Positions 1 to 5,245 of a stretch of DNA of 7,154 bases are shown in pieces; position 1 is the stretch's first letter, and every line of letters begins with the position of its first letter. Made by a program: the position numbers and the translations under genes. This DNA comes from CAYMUN01 sp964640775. Lineage in GTDB: Bacteria > Patescibacteriota > Saccharimonadia > Saccharimonadales > UBA4665. The notes under the pieces were generated by a model, which was not told the origin of the DNA, made no database searches, and saw only the letters and a program-made list of their open reading frames with translations. The stretch is taken from positions 1-7,154 of the forward strand of contig CAZXIT010000045.1 in the NCBI GenBank assembly GCA_964640775.1, given 5' to 3'.

Positions 1-14
1 TGAGCTAAGGTGGC
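1..14 (-). tRNA. 5' end of a tRNA cut by the window edge (isotype unresolved, possibly Thr)
   Basis: Read on the minus strand from base 14 to base 1, the sequence GCCACCTTAGCTCA has the form of a tRNA 5' end: a 7-nt acceptor strand GCCACCT, then T8 and A9, then GCTC opening the D arm and A14. It lies 24 nt downstream of an extended -10 box, the same distance as for the complete tRNA-Asp in this window. The anticodon is outside the window. The acceptor sequence resembles common bacterial tRNA-Thr genes, but that is recollection, not proof. Confidence 0.72.
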
Positions 15-38
15 ATGCACGCTGCCAATTACCGAAGT

Positions 39-47
39 ATTATAGCA
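39..47 (-). promoter_or_regulatory. Extended -10 promoter for the left-edge tRNA
   Basis: On the minus strand TGC is followed directly by a perfect TATAAT (bases 44 to 39), giving an extended -10 element. The expected start point near base 32 leaves a leader of about 18 nt before the tRNA at base 14. No good -35 box is seen at 17 bp, where the sequence is CAAAAA, so the promoter would depend on the extended -10. Confidence 0.65.
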
Positions 48-79
48 GTAAACTCAGCGTTTTTTTGCCGGCCAGCAGG

Positions 80-322
80 CTACTCCCCCGCCATACTTAA
101 GCGGCCGGTAAATTCTTCGACCACCGCCTGGTCCTCGGTAATAGTGGCGATTGTTAGTCTTGTCCACTCGATCAACTCCGGCATGTCCTGACTGCTGAGA
201 TCACGCGGCAGCTTGTCAAAATGGCTTTTGACCAGCCGGTCAATGTAGCGGGGAGCGGCTGGTCCAAAGTAGTCTTCAGCGATATGGACGACTTTTTCAT
301 ACAAGGCAGCATCGCGTTTCAT
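80..322 (-). CDS. Small hypothetical protein (80 aa), coupled to the upstream membrane protein
   Basis: The product is unrecognised. It has 80 residues, is mainly amphipathic helix by composition, and has no membrane segment or signal peptide, so it is probably a cytosolic helical protein. The middle, around residues 25 to 60, is rich in charged and aromatic residues (YIDRLVKSHFDKLP, then MPELIEWTRLTI) like a small compact helical bundle. Its ATG follows the TAG stop of the upstream membrane-protein gene with no gap (TAGATG). The purine-rich GAAGAAAT just before that stop could serve as its ribosome binding site. This arrangement strongly suggests one mRNA and translational coupling, so its role is probably tied to the membrane protein. 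No terminator with a T run is seen after its stop; the next element is the left-edge tRNA promoter. Confidence 0.75.
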   Translation of the reverse strand: MKRDAALYEKVVHIAEDYFGPAAPRYIDRLVKSHFDKLPRDLSSQDMPELIEWTRLTIATITEDQAVVEEFTGRLSMAGE

Positions 323-1249
323 CTAGATTTCTTCTATGTGCTGAAGGCTTTTCGCCCCTTTAGCAATTAACGAATAGCCGATAGCAATGATGGTGAGCAA
401 GCCGTAGAGGATTAGCAGGATGGCGCCCAAATTGAAATTCACCAGCTGCGTCGACACTGACTGAAAAAGCCTTAGGACAATTGTTGTGCCTATCACCCAG
501 GCTAATCCTTGGCTCAAACTTTTTAGAGCGTCTCTATAGAGAGCGCCTTTAATTTTTTGCCGATACAGATACATAAGGTATATTGCCTGGATACCCAAAA
601 ACCACATAATGAGCCGGGGGATGATAATCGTCGTAACGATGGCCCAGTCTGGTAAGTAATAGGTAGCGGCGGCCACTGCTTGGGTTGGTGCCTCGCGAGC
701 TGGATCACTGAGGGCAATCAAGACATACAGAGCCGACAAGCTGATGAAAGCAATAACTATTTTTTGGGGAAACTGATAGCTGGGCTGCTTAGCAACCTTG
801 AGCAGCTTGTGAGCGCCATGGTTGATAAGCCAAAAGGCCGGCAGGAGTATAGCCAAGTTGGCATAATTATCCAAACGCACCGCATTGGCAGTGGCGGCAG
901 GGTGTACATGGTAGTAGCGGCTCAGGAAATTGGCCAGTATTGCCGATAGCGGCAGCCACAATGTTAGCAGCAGAATGCCTTTGGCAATAACCGCGAACGC
1001 CGCCCCATCCTTGCCCTTGATTATAGACTGAACGTAGTCTTGCAGCCGCAAATAGCCGCCAAGTGCTACCAGCCAAATAACCACGTATGGGATAGCGATC
1101 GTAAGCAGCAGACCGACTGCCTGCCCTGAACTAATGTGATACTTTGCCAGGGAAGCTTTGTCGGGTTCGGTCAGCAAAGACTGCAATAGATAGACCGTTG
1201 AAAAAACTGCAAATAAGACGCTCAGGAATTTATTCTTTAGTGCCAGCAC
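323..1249 (-). CDS. Eight-segment integral membrane protein, internally duplicated, function unknown
   Basis: From a GTG at 1249 the protein has 308 residues and about eight hydrophobic segments (approximate residues 9-26, 46-66, 86-108, 130-148, 162-180, 203-228, 247-265 and 273-296). The two halves look alike: TIAIPYVVIWL at residue 50 aligns with TIIIPRLIMWF at 207, and similarity continues through the following segment, suggesting a duplicated four-helix unit. No transporter or enzyme signature is recognised. The frame stays open to a TTG at 1339 (338 aa), but that start would overlap the DUF5670 gene and cross the hairpin behind it. The extra 30 residues also look unlike a membrane-protein N-terminus, so GTG 1249 is preferred. 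A GGGGAC lies 7 nt upstream as a weak ribosome site. The stop abuts the ATG of the 80-residue gene. Confidence 0.8.
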   Translation of the reverse strand: MLALKNKFLSVLFAVFSTVYLLQSLLTEPDKASLAKYHISSGQAVGLLLTIAIPYVVIWLVALGGYLRLQDYVQSIIKGKDGAAFAVIAKGILLLTLWLPLSAILANFLSRYYHVHPAATANAVRLDNYANLAILLPAFWLINHGAHKLLKVAKQPSYQFPQKIVIAFISLSALYVLIALSDPAREAPTQAVAAATYYLPDWAIVTTIIIPRLIMWFLGIQAIYLMYLYRQKIKGALYRDALKSLSQGLAWVIGTTIVLRLFQSVSTQLVNFNLGAILLILYGLLTIIAIGYSLIAKGAKSLQHIEEI

Positions 1250-1289
1250 GCGACTGTCCCCGCTAATTACATAAATTTTACTGCATACC

Positions 1290-1312
1290 CCGCGCTCAGA
1301 TGCTGTGCGCGG
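1290..1312 (-). terminator. GC-rich hairpin just after the DUF5670 gene (possible terminator)
   Basis: CCGCGC and GCGCGG form a perfect 6-bp stem with an 11-nt loop, starting 4 nt beyond the DUF5670 stop codon. No T run follows in the minus direction, so it is not a classical intrinsic terminator. It may be a weak terminator or an mRNA 3'-end stabiliser. Its position supports a real gene boundary here and a start for the next gene downstream of it. Confidence 0.4.
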
Positions 1313-1316
1313 CTTG

Positions 1317-1463
1317 CTAGACTGACTTTCGACCGGCAACCATATTGTAAATGAAGACCACTAGAGCAATGACAAGCAGCACATTTATCAAGCCGCCGCC
1401 AATATGCCCGATTAACCCTAGCAACCATAAAACAATTAGTACGGCCGCGATAACTGTAAGCAT
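1317..1463 (-). CDS. DUF5670 / lmo0937-family small membrane protein (48 aa)
   Basis: Translation from ATG at 1463 gives 48 residues: MLTVIAAVLIVLWLLGLIG, then HIGGGLINVLLVIALVVFIY and a short basic tail ending at a TAG. Two hydrophobic stretches separated by a glycine-rich turn (IGHIGGGLI) are the hallmark of the lmo0937/DUF5670 family of tiny membrane proteins, which are widespread and often found near stress genes; their biochemical role is unknown. The start is very well supported by an AAGGGAGGTG Shine-Dalgarno (1467-1476) three bases before the ATG. A 21-bp palindrome sits just upstream of that. The gene is shorter than many annotation cut-offs and is easily missed. It overlaps only the unlikely TTG extension of the next gene. 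Confidence 0.85.
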   Translation of the reverse strand: MLTVIAAVLIVLWLLGLIGHIGGGLINVLLVIALVVFIYNMVAGRKSV

Positions 1464-1478
1464 ACGCACCTCCCTTGA

Positions 1479-1499
1479 GCTTATATAACGTATATAAGC
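1479..1499. promoter_or_regulatory. 21-bp palindrome before the DUF5670 gene, putative operator
   Basis: GCTTATATA and TATATAAGC are perfect 9-base inverted arms around a 3-base centre. The element ends two bases before the Shine-Dalgarno of the DUF5670 gene. It is AT-rich and includes several TATA-like hexamers that could act as a -10 box, but no convincing -35 is seen. A regulator-binding site overlapping the promoter, or an RNA hairpin next to the ribosome site, are both possible. Confidence 0.5.
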
Positions 1500-1545
1500 C
1501 TACTCGTTTAGCACGAATTACGAAGTAATAATTATCACAGGCTGC

Positions 1546-1782
1546 CTACGCATGGGTGGTCTTGGACTTGGATTTGCGCTTGCCGCCAGCGGCTTTGCTG
1601 AGTTCATCGTGTACCACGGCACTGGCGCCCTCGTAAGCGGCTACGGCCGGAAGCACGACAATTTGCGGGAAGACGACCGCTCCGGCCAGCGCCACCGCAC
1701 CAATGCCGATATGCAAATTGCGCAGCCATAGCAAGCCCCGCTCCGCGAGATTGCCTTTTTTCGCTTTTTCACTGCTTGCCAT
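1546..1782 (-). CDS. Small hydrophobic protein (78 aa) with basic tail, function unknown
   Basis: The product is not recognised. Its N-terminus is hydrophilic and basic (MASSEKAKKGNLAERG). It then has a long hydrophobic region at about residues 25 to 58, rich in Ala, Val, Gly and Ile and broken by two prolines (VVFPQIVVLPAV), which could be one kinked membrane segment or a short hairpin. It ends in a Lys/Ser-rich tail (GGKRKSKSKTT). The lysine-rich ends on both sides would fit contact with membrane phospholipid or nucleic acid, but that is speculation. The ATG lies only 7 nt after a TATACT box and lacks a Shine-Dalgarno, so a leaderless message is likely. It sits 42 nt after the DUF1345 gene in a group of small membrane-protein genes. 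Confidence 0.72.
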   Translation of the reverse strand: MASSEKAKKGNLAERGLLWLRNLHIGIGAVALAGAVVFPQIVVLPAVAAYEGASAVVHDELSKAAGGKRKSKSKTTHA

Positions 1783-1789
1783 ACCCTAC

Positions 1790-1795
1790 AGTATA
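1790..1795 (-). promoter_or_regulatory. -10 box of a probable leaderless promoter for the 78-aa gene
   Basis: TATACT (5 of 6 matches to TATAAT) is followed by 7 nt and then the ATG at 1782, so the transcript would start at or next to the start codon. There is no recognisable -35 at 16 to 18 bp, which limits confidence. Confidence 0.45.
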
Positions 1796-1802
1796 GCCCT
1801 GC

Positions 1803-1824
1803 CCCGCAAACTAGGCGATGCGGG
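1803..1824 (-). terminator. Hairpin directly after the DUF1345 stop codon (possible terminator)
   Basis: CCCGCA and TGCGGG form a 6-bp GC-rich stem with a 10-nt loop, beginning at the base next to the DUF1345 stop. No T run follows. The -10 box of the 78-aa gene lies 8 nt beyond it in the direction of reading. It may end or protect the DUF1345 mRNA. Confidence 0.38.
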
Positions 1825-2481
1825 CTACCCGGTCAGTCCGGCGATTAAATTGATGGTGCTCGCTACAATGACCGTGCCAAACAGATAGGAAATCAACGAA
1901 TGATGCAGGGCTGTCTGCCGAAATTCGGTAGTTTGAAAACCGGTATCAGACACCTGGAAAGTCATGCCGACGGTAAATGCCAGGTAGGCAAAGTCTTTGT
2001 ACGTCGGCTGAGGGGTGCCCGGGAACTGTACCCCGCCCGGCCGGCCATGATAATACAGCTCAGCGTAGTGCAGCGCGAACAGCGTGTGCACGACTATCCA
2101 GGCGATGACAACGCTGAGCACACCGAGAGCGATCTGCGCTACTTTTGCCGCGCCCCCGGTAGTGCTAGCCCCGACCAGCACGATGCCCACCGCCACCAAG
2201 CTCGCCACGCTGGCCGCCAGCACAATGATGTCCGAGGCAGCCGTCGTGGGATCCTCGCGAACGGCATGAGCGGCCGTCAAGCTGCTATTCATCGGCCAGG
2301 TATCAATCCAGGTCCACAGCACGTACAGCAGGGCTGCCATATCCCACCCCAAAAGCGGCGCCAGCCGCCACGAAAACATCGTGCCAACGATAACCGTCAC
2401 CGCCAGACCCGTCGCAGCCGCCATGGCAACCTTGAGTTTCGCCGAGCTGGTAGTCTTGCCACGCCCATATTCTATCGCCAC
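1825..2481 (-). CDS. DUF1345 family integral membrane protein
   Basis: This is a 218-residue membrane protein with hydrophobic stretches near residues 18-36, 45-60, 84-105, 114-136 and 195-215. The C-terminal half carries the family signature: HTLFALHYAELYY (132-144), a glycine-proline stretch ending QFPGT, then YKDFAYLAFTVGMTFQVSDT (161-180). That pattern matches DUF1345 proteins, of unknown function, where the last motif is the most conserved part. Length agrees with the family. The start is GTG at 2481, supported by AAGGGGGG (2490-2497) 8 nt upstream and by a TATACT extended -10 promoter that puts the mRNA start about 20 nt before the gene. A hairpin follows the stop immediately. Neighbouring genes also encode membrane proteins but no shared pathway can be named. 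Confidence 0.88.
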   Translation of the reverse strand: MAIEYGRGKTTSSAKLKVAMAAATGLAVTVIVGTMFSWRLAPLLGWDMAALLYVLWTWIDTWPMNSSLTAAHAVREDPTTAASDIIVLAASVASLVAVGIVLVGASTTGGAAKVAQIALGVLSVVIAWIVVHTLFALHYAELYYHGRPGGVQFPGTPQPTYKDFAYLAFTVGMTFQVSDTGFQTTEFRQTALHHSLISYLFGTVIVASTINLIAGLTG

Positions 2482-2507
2482 TGTATGTGCCCCCCTTACA
2501 TAGGGTT

Positions 2508-2516
2508 AGTATACCA
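2508..2516 (-). promoter_or_regulatory. Extended -10 promoter of the DUF1345 gene
   Basis: TGG followed by TATACT (2513 to 2508) forms an extended -10 element. The predicted start near 2501 gives a roughly 20-nt leader that contains the G-rich ribosome binding site at 2490-2497. The -35 region at 17 bp (CACTGC) is poor. It lies in the gap after the serine hydrolase stop, so the DUF1345 gene is probably its own unit. Confidence 0.5.
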
Positions 2517-2549
2517 TTTGGGCTTAAGCGGCAGTGACCTCGCGGTGAA

Positions 2550-4283
2550 TCATAGCAGGCTGCTGATTTGGCCGGCCAAGTCCCGGATGGCCTGCGGGCT
2601 GCCATGCTTTGTAAAGACCACCAGGACGTATTTGGCGTGCGGACAGGTGACAATAGCGGCGTCATGCCAATAGGTATCGACAAACCCGACCTTATCCGCG
2701 ACCGTGCAGCCGGGCGAGCCAGCTGGGATAGCGCTGCGATAGATTTGGCGCTGCATGCGGTCCAGGAGCGCCGAGGAGTCAGGGGCTGACAGCAAACTGC
2801 CACTGTCTAAAGCGCTCAGAAAATTCGCGACATCATTGGTTGTTGTCGCCAGCTGGCCGGTCAGCGATGTTGCACTAAATCCCCTGCTCTTAGCAGCAGC
2901 GTCGATAGCTGGCCAGCCGTAGGTACTAGCGACTGCCAGGGGACAATCATTGGCCGAAACCACTATCATTGATTCCATGCAGCTGGCAATCGTTTTGCCA
3001 GGCAAAATCTCGGTAGCAGGATTAATCTGACCCTGAGTGATCCCGGTGGCTAAAAATAGGGTGGTAAACAGCTTGTAGACACTGGCCGGCAGGAACTGGA
3101 GGTCGCCGTTGAGACTGGCCTGCCTGGACTGTCCGCCGATTTCGCGAAAGGTAACACCGGCAGTCATGCCCGGGTTGGCCTTGCTCCAGTTTGCAATCAC
3201 CAGTTCTAAACCGTGCGAAGTCGCTGAAAAGCTCCTGGTTACCTCCACAGGAATAGCGGATATCGCAATCACTGCGTCGGCTTTGTCGGCTTTGGCAGCC
3301 AGGGCCTGGCTGACCACACCGGCAGTTTTGTCCATATCGACTGTCATGCCGGCCTGGCCGGGCAGCGTTTGGACAACCGCATCGTCAACCACCACCGTTT
3401 TGGTTGGGATTGCCGCTTTGAGGGTACCTGGTACATTGGCCGCCAGCCAAGCCTTGATAGCAGCGGCGTCATAGCTAATACTGATTACCCCGGTCTTTTC
3501 ATCAGTGGTGATGTTGGTCCAGCTCCGCAGCACATCTGGGCTGGCAAGGTATGGTTTGCCCGCTACGTTTAGGATAAGCTGCCGGACTGACTGGGTGTTG
3601 ATGGCGACTACCGCGGCGTGTAATTTTTGCTCGTCCACCGCCGGCTTGACGGTCTGGCCCTTGTAATTAAGCTCGTCGGCTCCGGAAGATACATTGATCA
3701 GCATGGCTTTGAGCCGGGCCTGGTCAAAACTCACACCTTGAGCGCCTGGTTTCACGACAAATCCGGAAGAGGTTAAGGCGACTGCCGGGTTGGTAGGCAG
3801 TACGGTGTTTTGAGAGACGTATTTTTTGACCGTCTGGTCTAGCGTAGCCTCGTTAATATTCTTAATTGATTTTACTTGGACACTTTTGAACATCGAAAAG
3901 GGCACCAGTCTCTCCCTGAGCGAGTAGCCGGTGGCCTGGCTAATGGACGCCGTAAGATTAGAGTGTATGCCCACGCTGGCAGATGAAGCCCGATAGCTGG
4001 CTTTGCCGACAGTGAGAGTATGCTCGGCAGTATCAGACGACTGCAGCCCCGCTTTGATGGTGCCTGACGACTGCAACCCGACATAGGTCGAGTCCAGTTT
4101 AGTAAACGGCCGCGCCAAACCCATTGGATAGACCATCTGGGCTGCTGTGACGAGCGATAGGACCATAAAGCCGGCCATCGTCGTCTGGCGCAGCAGGCGA
4201 ATAACTTTCAGGCACACAGCTAAGCTGTTGATGTTTAAGCGCGTGATCGGCGTGCGCAGCAATAATTTCGTGGTGAGGGACAT
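2550..4283 (-). CDS. Membrane-anchored serine hydrolase of the class A beta-lactamase fold, with PG_binding_4-like domains
   Basis: This 577-residue exported protein starts with a basic stretch and a hydrophobic segment (about 34-58) that acts as signal peptide or anchor. Residues 85-345 look like two domains of the PG_binding_4 type seen in VanW and L,D-transpeptidase proteins; FVVKPGAQGVSFD (175-187) and VVQTLPGQAGMTVD (303-316) are the matching cores. The C-terminal third (355-577) has the class A beta-lactamase-like (Beta-lactamase2) active-site set: S401-V-Y-K404 nucleophile, S443-A-N445, and K531-V-G in place of KTG. Expected site is the outer face of the membrane, acting on peptidoglycan-like or ester/amide substrates; antibiotic hydrolysis cannot be claimed. 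C435/C447 and C526/C547 could form disulfides. A strong promoter lies 40 nt upstream; no Shine-Dalgarno is visible in the A-rich leader. It ends with TGA. Confidence 0.87.
   Translation of the reverse strand: MSLTTKLLLRTPITRLNINSLAVCLKVIRLLRQTTMAGFMVLSLVTAAQMVYPMGLARPFTKLDSTYVGLQSSGTIKAGLQSSDTAEHTLTVGKASYRASSASVGIHSNLTASISQATGYSLRERLVPFSMFKSVQVKSIKNINEATLDQTVKKYVSQNTVLPTNPAVALTSSGFVVKPGAQGVSFDQARLKAMLINVSSGADELNYKGQTVKPAVDEQKLHAAVVAINTQSVRQLILNVAGKPYLASPDVLRSWTNITTDEKTGVISISYDAAAIKAWLAANVPGTLKAAIPTKTVVVDDAVVQTLPGQAGMTVDMDKTAGVVSQALAAKADKADAVIAISAIPVEVTRSFSATSHGLELVIANWSKANPGMTAGVTFREIGGQSRQASLNGDLQFLPASVYKLFTTLFLATGITQGQINPATEILPGKTIASCMESMIVVSANDCPLAVASTYGWPAIDAAAKSRGFSATSLTGQLATTTNDVANFLSALDSGSLLSAPDSSALLDRMQRQIYRSAIPAGSPGCTVADKVGFVDTYWHDAAIVTCPHAKYVLVVFTKHGSPQAIRDLAGQISSLL
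4036..4079 (-). repeat. Imperfect 30-bp-spaced tandem repeat inside the serine hydrolase gene
   Basis: The 14-mer GACGACTGCA(G/A)CCC occurs at 4036-4049 and 4066-4079 on the plus strand. In the protein it gives two consecutive 10-residue units, GLQSSGTIKA and GLQSSDTAEH (residues 69-88), in the linker between the membrane segment and the first folded domain. It looks like a small local in-frame duplication. Confidence 0.7.
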
Positions 4284-4322
4284 ATCGTTTTTGTGTTTGT
4301 TTTAGCGTAGATTACTTCTTAT

Positions 4323-4351
4323 AATCTAGCAGATTTTAGATAAATTGTCAA
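4323..4351 (-). promoter_or_regulatory. Strong promoter of the serine hydrolase gene
   Basis: A perfect TTGACA (4351 to 4346), a 17-bp spacer and TAGATT (4328 to 4323) preceded by TGC make a near-ideal housekeeping promoter with an extended -10. The expected start near 4316 gives a leader of about 33 nt, A-rich and without a clear Shine-Dalgarno, ending at the ATG at 4283. The methyltransferase gene ends 44 bp upstream of the -35 box, so the hydrolase is transcribed independently. Confidence 0.82.
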
Positions 4352-4394
4352 GTTTGTATCGAAACATAAATCTCTTAACTGACTGATCTGGAGT

Positions 4395-5165
4395 CTATAG
4401 GTCTGGCTCGGGAAGCTGCGGCTTGAGATATATCGCGCAGTGCTGGTAGTCTTTGGACTGACTATTGCTTGCGGCCAGTTCAACTGCCTGCACGCGAGGC
4501 AGCGCTCGTATTGCCCGGTAGAGCAGCCGCTGCTGCGTACTCTCGGCATTGGATACATTCAGGGGTATTTGAATAATAAATACGCTTCCGGATCGCATCA
4601 CCCGCACCGCTGAGGCGGCAAGCGCATAGTAAGCAAGCGGCGGCAGGCGCTGCAGTCCTAGCAGCGGCCGGTGCAATCCTACTGCGAAACCTTCTGGTAT
4701 TTCTCTTTGCTGCCACTTCGTGATGTCCCGCCACGTTTCCACTTTTGTTAAGTCGCCGGTGATAAGCTGTGCTTTAGGATTGGGGAGAGCTGGATCACGC
4801 CGATCCAAGAAATTTGTATATAAACCGCGACCTATATAACCCCTGTCCATCAAGCCTTTTAAGGCTGCCCCGTTAGAGCCGCCCGCGATATCCAGACCGA
4901 TATTGTTGGGATTTCTCCCTATCGTCTTATCAAGTACATCAAAAAGACTGCCATCCCTAAAAGTTACGTCCTTGAAGTAATCTTCCAGCGGCCAATCGTC
5001 TTCAGGCCACCCCTTGCGTTCCCGCCTAAGATCGCTTTTTGTGGCGTGAAAGGGTGTAAGCACTCCGGTAAATATGTGACGGATAAGAGTATCAGGGTCG
5101 TTCGTGGCAATAAATTCTTTGCCTGCAACATCTCTCAAAGATGGTAATCGCTCCCCTGCTGACAT
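4395..5165 (-). CDS. Probable class I SAM-dependent methyltransferase-like protein
   Basis: The protein has 256 residues. Residues 89-102 (IGLDIAGGSNGAAL) look like motif I of a Rossmann-fold methyltransferase: a strand ending in an acidic residue, then a glycine-rich loop. They are followed by a helix and GRGLYTNFLD (112-121), where the second strand with its acidic residue is expected. LITGDLTKVETWRDI (134-148) fits the motif with a GD pair. AYYALAASAVRVMRSGSVFIIQIP (178-201) matches the helix and strand preceding the usual post-motif region. The N-terminal 80 residues are charged and aromatic and may bind the substrate. The substrate is unknown, and the usual catalytic NPPY or DPPY motif of N-methyltransferases is not seen. 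It has its own promoter overlapped by an inverted repeat, with the ATG right at the predicted transcript start. Confidence 0.68.
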   Translation of the reverse strand: MSAGERLPSLRDVAGKEFIATNDPDTLIRHIFTGVLTPFHATKSDLRRERKGWPEDDWPLEDYFKDVTFRDGSLFDVLDKTIGRNPNNIGLDIAGGSNGAALKGLMDRGYIGRGLYTNFLDRRDPALPNPKAQLITGDLTKVETWRDITKWQQREIPEGFAVGLHRPLLGLQRLPPLAYYALAASAVRVMRSGSVFIIQIPLNVSNAESTQQRLLYRAIRALPRVQAVELAASNSQSKDYQHCAIYLKPQLPEPDL

Positions 5166-5169
5166 TAAA

Positions 5170-5194
5170 AAATACTACCATAAAAGTAGTATTT
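5170..5194. promoter_or_regulatory. Inverted repeat over the methyltransferase promoter, putative operator
   Basis: AAATACTAC (5170-5178) and GTAGTATTT (5186-5194) are perfect 9-base arms around 7 bases. The repeat covers the whole -10 box and all of the spacer of the promoter, a placement expected for a repressor-binding site. In the minus direction the second arm also runs into a T run, so it superficially resembles a terminator, but it ends 4 nt before the start codon. Confidence 0.55.
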
Positions 5195-5200
5195 AGTCAA
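5172..5200 (-). promoter_or_regulatory. Promoter of the methyltransferase gene, predicted leaderless
   Basis: TTGACT (5200 to 5195), a 17-bp spacer and TAGTAT (5177 to 5172) with a preceding TGG form a good extended promoter. Only 6 nt separate the -10 box from the ATG at 5165, so transcription should start at the A of the start codon and no Shine-Dalgarno can exist. Confidence 0.72.
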
Positions 5201-5245
5201 CGTGGCGGACCTTGACGGAAGAAGTCTGGAACTATTTCGCTAGAC

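Noticed and set aside
19..66. Plus-strand hairpin ACGCTG...CAGCGT followed by a run of T, looking like an intrinsic terminator
   Set aside because: The loop is 30 nt and no plus-strand gene is seen to be terminated; the same bases hold the minus-strand tRNA promoter, so it is most likely coincidental.
2496..2552. Possible TGA recoding: reading through the serine hydrolase TGA adds 17 more codons before TAA
   Set aside because: The hydrolase already ends where the catalytic fold should end, the extension crosses the DUF1345 promoter, and no other gene here needs TGA as sense.
1900..2673. Long plus-strand open frame opposite the DUF1345 and serine hydrolase genes
   Set aside because: Its product is low-complexity, rich in Arg, His and Gln, with no domain. 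It is antisense to two well-supported genes and crosses their boundary, so it is a shadow frame.
2303..2803. Minus-strand open frame overlapping the serine hydrolase 3' end and the DUF1345 start
   Set aside because: It runs out of frame through conserved parts of both genes and has no ribosome site or family resemblance.
5166..5194. Hairpin plus T run before the methyltransferase ATG as an intrinsic terminator or attenuator
   Set aside because: It overlaps a well-spaced promoter and the RNA would start after the hairpin, so the repeat would not be in the methyltransferase mRNA; an operator explains it better.
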